Below are positions 5,532 to 9,304 of a stretch of DNA of 9,304 nt, in pieces. Under the pieces are notes generated by a model. That model saw only the letters and a program-made list of their open reading frames with translations. It was not told where the DNA came from and made no database searches. Source of the DNA: Rhizobiaceae bacterium (GTDB taxonomy: Bacteria > Pseudomonadota > Alphaproteobacteria > Rhizobiales > Rhizobiaceae); contig JACMIV010000394.1 in assembly GCA_014380965.1 (NCBI GenBank), positions 1 through 9,304 on the forward strand, in the 5' to 3' direction. The position numbers and the translations under genes are program-made. How positions within the stretch are numbered: the stretch's first letter is position 1; every line of letters starts with the position of its first letter.

Positions 5532-7100
5532 TCATCCCATCCGGACGGGGTCGAGCGTCGTCTTCCACAGTTCGACGTCGTCCTGATCCATGAGCCGCAC
5601 GGTCATCTGCTCGGTGGAGCCGTCGATGTCGACGATGCCGAAGAACTGGAGGCCGGCCGAAGGGGGAAGGTTCTGCCCCTGTTCGGCGGTGGGCGCCTTC
5701 ACGAAGCGGGTCTCGGGGCCGAAGGTCGGGTCGAGGTCGCCGGGGCCAAACGTGCCGGAGTGGATCGGGCCGGAGACAAACTCCCAGAAGGGCTCGAAAT
5801 CCTGGAACTTGGCGCGGTCCGGGCTGTAGTGGTGCGCGGCGGTATAGTGCACGTCGGCGGTCAGCCAGACCGTGTTCGTGATGCCCGCCGCCTTGATGAA
5901 GGACAGGAGGCCGGCGATCTCGAGCTCGCGGCCGAGCGGCGCGCCGGGCTCGTTGTTGGCCACGGCTTCGGCGCCTTTCTTGTTCGCGCCGTCGTTCCAG
6001 ACGACGAGGCCGAGCGGCATGTCGGCGGCGATGACCTTCCAAGTCGCTTTCGAGGCGGAGAGCGCCTGCTTCAGCCATTGCACCTGGGCAGCGCCGAGGA
6101 TGCGCGCGGCGTCCGACAGTTCGGTCTCGACGGCGTCGCCGTTCGGGCCGCGATACGAGCGCATGTCGAGGAAGAAGACGTCGAGCAGCGGGCCGTAGGC
6201 GATCTTGCGGTAGATGCGGCCGGGCTCTTCCGGCGTGAAGCGGATCGGCGCCATCTCGTGGAAGGCCTGCCCTGCGCGGGCGGCGAGGACGCGAACGTTC
6301 TTCTCGGCATAGCGGTCGTCGGCCGTCAGATCCTTCGACAGCGACCAGTTGTTGACGACCTCGTGGTCGTCCCACTGGAAGAAGGTCGGCACGACGGCGT
6401 TCATGTCCCGCACGTTCGCGTCGAGGAGATTGTATTTCCACTGGCCGCGATATTCGTCGAGCGTCTCGGCGACCTTCGCCTTTTCGGGGATGACCAGGTT
6501 CTTCCAGACCGTGCCGTCCGGCAGATCGACACTCTCCTTCATCGGACCGTCGGCATAGATCGTGTCGCCGGAGTGGAGGAAGAAGTCGGGCTCGTGGCGG
6601 GCCATGGTGGCATAGGTCATCATGCCGCCGCGCGCCTCGTCGATGCCCCAGCCTTGGCCGGCGGTGTCGCCCGACCAGACGAACTTGATCGAGCGGCGCG
6701 AGGCGGGCGCGGTGCGGAACCGGCCGACGATCGGCTCGGACACGGCGTTGACGTCGGAAAGGTCCGTCGCCACGGCGCGCCAGAAAATGTCCTGGTCCGA
6801 GGGAAGGTCGGCAAGGAGCCGCTTCACCGCGAAGTCGTGGCCGGGAACCGCATCGAGCGCGCCGAGGCGGACGGGGCGGGCGAAGCTTTCCGTCGTCGCC
6901 CATTCGAACGCGACGCGGGCCGGACGATCGGTGCGCGTCCAGGCCATGCCGGATGCCGTGTCGACATCGCCGGACTGGACGCCGTGGCTGAAGATCGGCC
7001 GCGCCTGCGCCCGGCTCAGCGCCGGCATCGCCAGCGTGAGGGCGCCGGCGCCGGCGGAGGCAAGGATCTGACGGCGGGTGAGGCGGAGGGTCTGGCGCAT
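5532..7100 (-). CDS. phoD: PhoD-like alkaline phosphatase/phosphodiesterase, Tat-exported
   Basis: A 522-residue secreted metallophosphoesterase of the PhoD family, which hydrolyses phosphate mono- and diesters with Fe/Ca cofactors. The Tat signal LTRRQILASAG is at 7-17, with a hydrophobic stretch to about 26 and a likely cleavage after AQA (31-33). The PhoD N-terminal beta domain (FSHGVQSGDV onward) is followed by the catalytic domain. Metal-ligand motifs are WSGD (142-145), HSGDTIYAD (176-184), WDDHEVVNNW (243-252) and LTADVHYTAAHH (413-424). ATG at 7100 is chosen because GAGGAG lies 7 nt upstream and the twin-arginine motif then sits at the usual depth. A TTG 18 nt further upstream lacks this support. 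It converges with the regulator gene, 37 bp away, with no obvious terminator between. A role in phosphate scavenging is inferred from family, and no clear Pho box is seen. Confidence 0.93.
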   Translation of the reverse strand: MRQTLRLTRRQILASAGAGALTLAMPALSRAQARPIFSHGVQSGDVDTASGMAWTRTDRPARVAFEWATTESFARPVRLGALDAVPGHDFAVKRLLADLPSDQDIFWRAVATDLSDVNAVSEPIVGRFRTAPASRRSIKFVWSGDTAGQGWGIDEARGGMMTYATMARHEPDFFLHSGDTIYADGPMKESVDLPDGTVWKNLVIPEKAKVAETLDEYRGQWKYNLLDANVRDMNAVVPTFFQWDDHEVVNNWSLSKDLTADDRYAEKNVRVLAARAGQAFHEMAPIRFTPEEPGRIYRKIAYGPLLDVFFLDMRSYRGPNGDAVETELSDAARILGAAQVQWLKQALSASKATWKVIAADMPLGLVVWNDGANKKGAEAVANNEPGAPLGRELEIAGLLSFIKAAGITNTVWLTADVHYTAAHHYSPDRAKFQDFEPFWEFVSGPIHSGTFGPGDLDPTFGPETRFVKAPTAEQGQNLPPSAGLQFFGIVDIDGSTEQMTVRLMDQDDVELWKTTLDPVRMG

Positions 7101-7296
7101 CGCATTTCTCCTCGACAAGACGATTCACCCTCTGTCGCCCCCGAGCATGGCGCTGAATTGTCAGGTCTGCGAAGCTTTTGTAACGATTCCAGACGGCGCC
7201 CTCGGTTTCCGCGTCACGGAGCACGCTCTGCTTCGGTCCGGCCTGGCCGACTGCGACGGCGGGCCTGAAGTCCAGTCCGGCCTCACGCTTGTCCGG

Positions 7297-7330
7297 ATCG
7301 TCATCCCGGACATGATCCGGGATCCATGCC
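7297..7330 (+). repeat. REP-like palindromic element, copy A
   Basis: A 34-bp unit with an internal stem, ATCCCGGA (7303-7310) and TCCGGGAT (7316-7323), around a 5-nt loop. It begins ATCGTCAT and ends CCATGCC. It matches copy B (opposite strand) at 29 of 34 positions. Units of the type GTCAT-CCCGG-N-CCGGGAT-CCA are familiar intergenic repeats in alphaproteobacterial genomes. Confidence 0.65.
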
Positions 7331-7405
7331 GAGCCGGTCCCGGTAGGCGGTTCGGGTCAGGACGAAGTCGGCAAGGCCCACCGACTTTGCCATCTTCGGC
7401 GCTTT

Positions 7406-7439
7406 GGCATGAATCCCGGATCAAGCCGGGAATGACGAT
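7406..7439 (-). repeat. REP-like palindromic element, copy B (inverted)
   Basis: Reverse-complement copy of the element at 7297-7330 with five differences. The 75 bp between copies carry a further short stem. The pair could fold into one large cruciform or RNA stem-loop, like the paired (BIME-type) REP arrangements known in other proteobacteria. Confidence 0.65.
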
Positions 7440-7447
7440 TCTGAAAC

Positions 7448-7491
7448 GATCACGCCTCACGATCCGTCAGCGCGGCTCATCCGGCGTGATC
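7448..7491 (-). terminator. Inverted repeat behind the peptidase gene, possible terminator
   Basis: Perfect 9-bp arms GATCACGCC (7448-7456) and GGCGTGATC (7483-7491) enclose a 26-nt loop, 13 nt past the peptidase stop codon. On the minus strand only GTTTC follows, so termination would be weak. The REP-like copy B lies just beyond and may help. Confidence 0.4.
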
Positions 7492-7504
7492 AACGGAAAC
7501 CGGA

Positions 7505-9304
7505 TCAGGCCGCGAACCCTCGTTTTCGCAGAAGTGCTTCCGTGGTCGGCATCCGGCCGCGAAAGGCGGTGTAGAGCTCGGCCGGGTCCGCGCTATCCCC
7601 AGCGGAATAGACGTGGCGCAGCAGCTTTTCGCCGGTCGTCTTGTCGAAGGCGTCGCCGGTCTCGGTGAAGGCTTCGAACGCGTCGGCGTCGAGCACTTCG
7701 GACCAGAGATAGGAATAGTATCCAGCCGAATAGCCGTCCCCGGAGAAGATGTGCGCGAAATGCGGCGCACGATGGCGCATGACGATCTCGCGCGGCATGT
7801 CGAGGCCGGCGAGGATCTCGGCCTCGCGGGCCAGCGGATCGGCGGGCGCCTCCGACGCTTCGTGGAGCATGAGGTCGACGAGGGCGGAGGCGGTGTATTC
7901 GACGGTCTCGAACCCGGCATTGACGTCCCGCGCCGCCTTCATCTTGGCGAGCAGCGCTTCCGGCAAGGGCTCGCCGGTCACGACGTGGCGCGCGTGGCGG
8001 TCGAGGACCTCCGGCACGGTCAGCCAATGCTCATAGAGCTGCGAGGGCAGTTCGACGAAGTCGCGGGCGACCGAGGTGCCTGAAAGGCTGGGCCACGTGA
8101 CGTTCGACAGCATGCCATGGAGCGCGTGACCGAACTCGTGGAAGAGCGTGCGCGCGTCGTCGATCGAGAGCAGTGCCGGCTTGCCGGCGGCGGGCTTGGC
8201 GAAGTTCATGACGTTGTAGATGACGGGCAGCTGGCCGCCATCCAGCTTGTGCTGCCTGGCAAGCGCGCTCATCCAGGCGCCGGAACGCTTGGACTGCCTT
8301 GCGAAATAGTCGCCGAGAAACGTCGCGATCTCCGCGCCGTCGGCGTTTCGCACGCGCCAGACCCGCACGTCCGGATGCCAGGCCTCCCTCTCGGCGAGGC
8401 GCTCGAAGGAGAGGCCGAAAAGGCGGGAAGCGACGTCGAAGGCCGCTTCGATCATGCGGTCGAGCTCGAAATAGGGCTTCACCTCGGCGTCATCGAAATC
8501 GAACTCGGCCTTGCGCCGCTTCTCGGCGAAATAGCGCCAGTCCCAGGGCTCCAGCGGCCCATTGCCGCCCTCGGCAACCGCAAGGCCGGACAGGGCGATC
8601 GCGTCCGCGACAGCCCGCTCGCGCGCCCTCACCCAGACCTGTTCGAGGAGGTCGCGGACGGCGCCGGGCGTCTTCGCCATGGCGTCGTCCAGCTTGTAGG
8701 CGGCAAAGCTCGCATAGCCGAGGAGCTTCGCCTTTTCCGCGCGCAATGCAAGGATCTCCGCCAGGACGGCGCGGTTGTCGGTCGGGCCGTCGTTCTCGCC
8801 GCGGGCGATCCAGGCGCGGAAGGCACTTTCGCGCAAGTCCCGCCGGTCGGAGAAGGTGAGGAAGGGAACGACGATCGAGCGCGACAGGGTGAGGGCGTAG
8901 GGCTTGGCGCCGTCACTGGCGAGGCCGCGTTCGCGGGCCGCCTCGGCCATGGCCGAGCGAAGGTCCCCGGGAAGGCCGACAAGGTCACCCTCGCCGAGCG
9001 CCAGCACGAAACCACGCTCGTCGGCGAGAATGTTCTGCGAGAAGCCGGTGCCGAGCTCCGAGAGGCGCGCGTCGATCTCGGCAAGACGCGTCCTGTCCGC
9101 GCCGACGAGCCGCGCGCCGCCGCGCACGAAACCCTTGTAGACTCGGTCGAGGAGGCGAAGGTCCTCCGCCGAGCACCCCTCTTCGGCGGCTAGCACGTCG
9201 CGGCGGGCCTGGATCGCCTCGATGCGCGCGAAGAGGCGCGAGTCGAGCGAGATTGCCGAGGAATGACGCGACAGTTTCGGCGAGACAGACCGCTCGACGG
9301 CCTG
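7505..9304 (-). CDS. dcp: M3-family zinc metallopeptidase, peptidyl-dipeptidase Dcp type (5' end outside window)
   Basis: A thimet-oligopeptidase-like zinc peptidase that cleaves short peptides, in Dcp enzymes releasing C-terminal dipeptides. It probably acts in the cytoplasm, since no export signal can be seen in this partial gene. 599 residues are visible and the frame is open to the window edge. The text before the internal GTG at 9196 (VSPKLSRHSSAISLD) already matches the family, so the true start is further upstream, by perhaps 80-100 codons. The zinc site HEFGH is at visible residues 389-393 (8140-8126), with the third ligand E418 in VELPSQ exactly 25 residues after the second histidine, as in family M3. 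Around it, LSGTSVARDFVELPSQLYEHW is typical of Dcp, and GYYSYLW near the C-terminus is a conserved substrate-binding segment. Oligopeptidase A (PrlC) is the alternative. It ends at the TGA at 7507-7505. Confidence 0.93.
   Translation of the reverse strand, partial: QAVERSVSPKLSRHSSAISLDSRLFARIEAIQARRDVLAAEEGCSAEDLRLLDRVYKGFVRGGARLVGADRTRLAEIDARLSELGTGFSQNILADERGFVLALGEGDLVGLPGDLRSAMAEAARERGLASDGAKPYALTLSRSIVVPFLTFSDRRDLRESAFRAWIARGENDGPTDNRAVLAEILALRAEKAKLLGYASFAAYKLDDAMAKTPGAVRDLLEQVWVRARERAVADAIALSGLAVAEGGNGPLEPWDWRYFAEKRRKAEFDFDDAEVKPYFELDRMIEAAFDVASRLFGLSFERLAEREAWHPDVRVWRVRNADGAEIATFLGDYFARQSKRSGAWMSALARQHKLDGGQLPVIYNVMNFAKPAAGKPALLSIDDARTLFHEFGHALHGMLSNVTWPSLSGTSVARDFVELPSQLYEHWLTVPEVLDRHARHVVTGEPLPEALLAKMKAARDVNAGFETVEYTASALVDLMLHEASEAPADPLAREAEILAGLDMPREIVMRHRAPHFAHIFSGDGYSAGYYSYLWSEVLDADAFEAFTETGDAFDKTTGEKLLRHVYSAGDSADPAELYTAFRGRMPTTEALLRKRGFAA

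Larger units (their letters stand above)
7101..7504. other. 404-bp intergenic region between peptidase and phoD
   Basis: No gene is supported here. It holds the downstream hairpin of the peptidase gene (7448-7491), an inverted pair of REP-like elements (7297-7330 and 7406-7439) and about 190 bp of presumptive phoD promoter DNA (7101-7290), in which I cannot point to convincing -35/-10 boxes. A smaller stem, AAGTCGG/CCGACTT, lies between the two repeats. An 8-bp direct repeat GCCTCACG (7280-7287 and 7454-7461) brackets the REP pair. Confidence 0.6.

Noticed and set aside
7150..7200. Possible Pho box upstream of phoD (11-bp periodic CGTTACA / CTTCGCA / TGACAAT on the minus strand)
   Set aside because: The match to the CTGTCAT-N4-CTGTCAT pattern is too poor to claim PhoB control.
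5421..7268. Long plus-strand open frame of over 600 codons opposite phoD
   Set aside because: It is a shadow frame produced by the high-GC codon bias of phoD. Its product has a biased composition (repeated R, E, D, V, G) and no recognisable domain.
7297..7439. Insertion sequence remnant or CRISPR-like repeats
   Set aside because: There are only two units, they are inverted rather than tandem, and no transposase-like coding lies between or beside them. REP-like elements explain them better.

Overview
The window is high-GC DNA with strong G/C preference at third codon positions. It looks like an alphaproteobacterial chromosome, most probably Hyphomicrobiales (Rhizobiales). Supporting this are a parS-type palindrome, a FadR-type regulator beside a rhizobial-style single-domain sugar ABC ATPase, a peptidyl-dipeptidase of Dcp type, and REP-like repeats of a kind I associate with alphaproteobacteria. 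The family and genus cannot be fixed from the sequence. No IS element, phage gene, CRISPR array, tRNA or rRNA is visible.

Layout. (1) 1-236, minus strand: the 5' end of typA/bipA, a translational GTPase. Its leader carries a perfect 14-bp parS-like palindrome at 282-295 with a truncated copy beside it. (2) 382-4564: a carbohydrate uptake cassette. Three minus-strand genes, in transcription order ABC ATPase (3131-2391), permease (2345-1347) and SDR-family oxidoreductase (1278-382), diverge from the periplasmic binding-protein gene (3575-4564, plus strand). The 443-bp divergent region holds two FadR-type operator palindromes, each next to an outward-facing TTGACG box, so the arrangement is an inverted duplication. 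(3) 4706-5494, plus strand: a GntR-family (FadR/FCD) regulator, the obvious candidate to bind those operators. (4) 5532-7100, minus strand: a Tat-exported PhoD-like alkaline phosphatase/phosphodiesterase, convergent with the regulator gene. (5) 7101-7504: a 404-bp spacer with two inverted REP-like copies and a hairpin behind the next gene. (6) 7505-9304, minus strand: an M3-family metallopeptidase (Dcp type) whose 5' end lies outside the window.

How the genes work together. The binding protein would capture a sugar or sugar-like solute in the periplasm and pass it to the permease/ATPase pair. The SDR enzyme would act on it, or on an early product, by NAD(P)-dependent oxidation or epimerisation. 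The FCD regulator would sense a sugar acid or other small organic acid and control both divergent promoters. No kinase, aldolase or dehydratase is present, so the pathway must be completed elsewhere and the substrate stays unknown. typA, phoD and the peptidase look like unrelated flanking genes.

Most of the window is conventional. The points most worth a second look are the parS-like site in front of typA, the mirror-image operator/promoter pair, the structured leaders of the transport genes and the inverted REP pair. I saw no convincing sign of an undescribed defence or mobile system.
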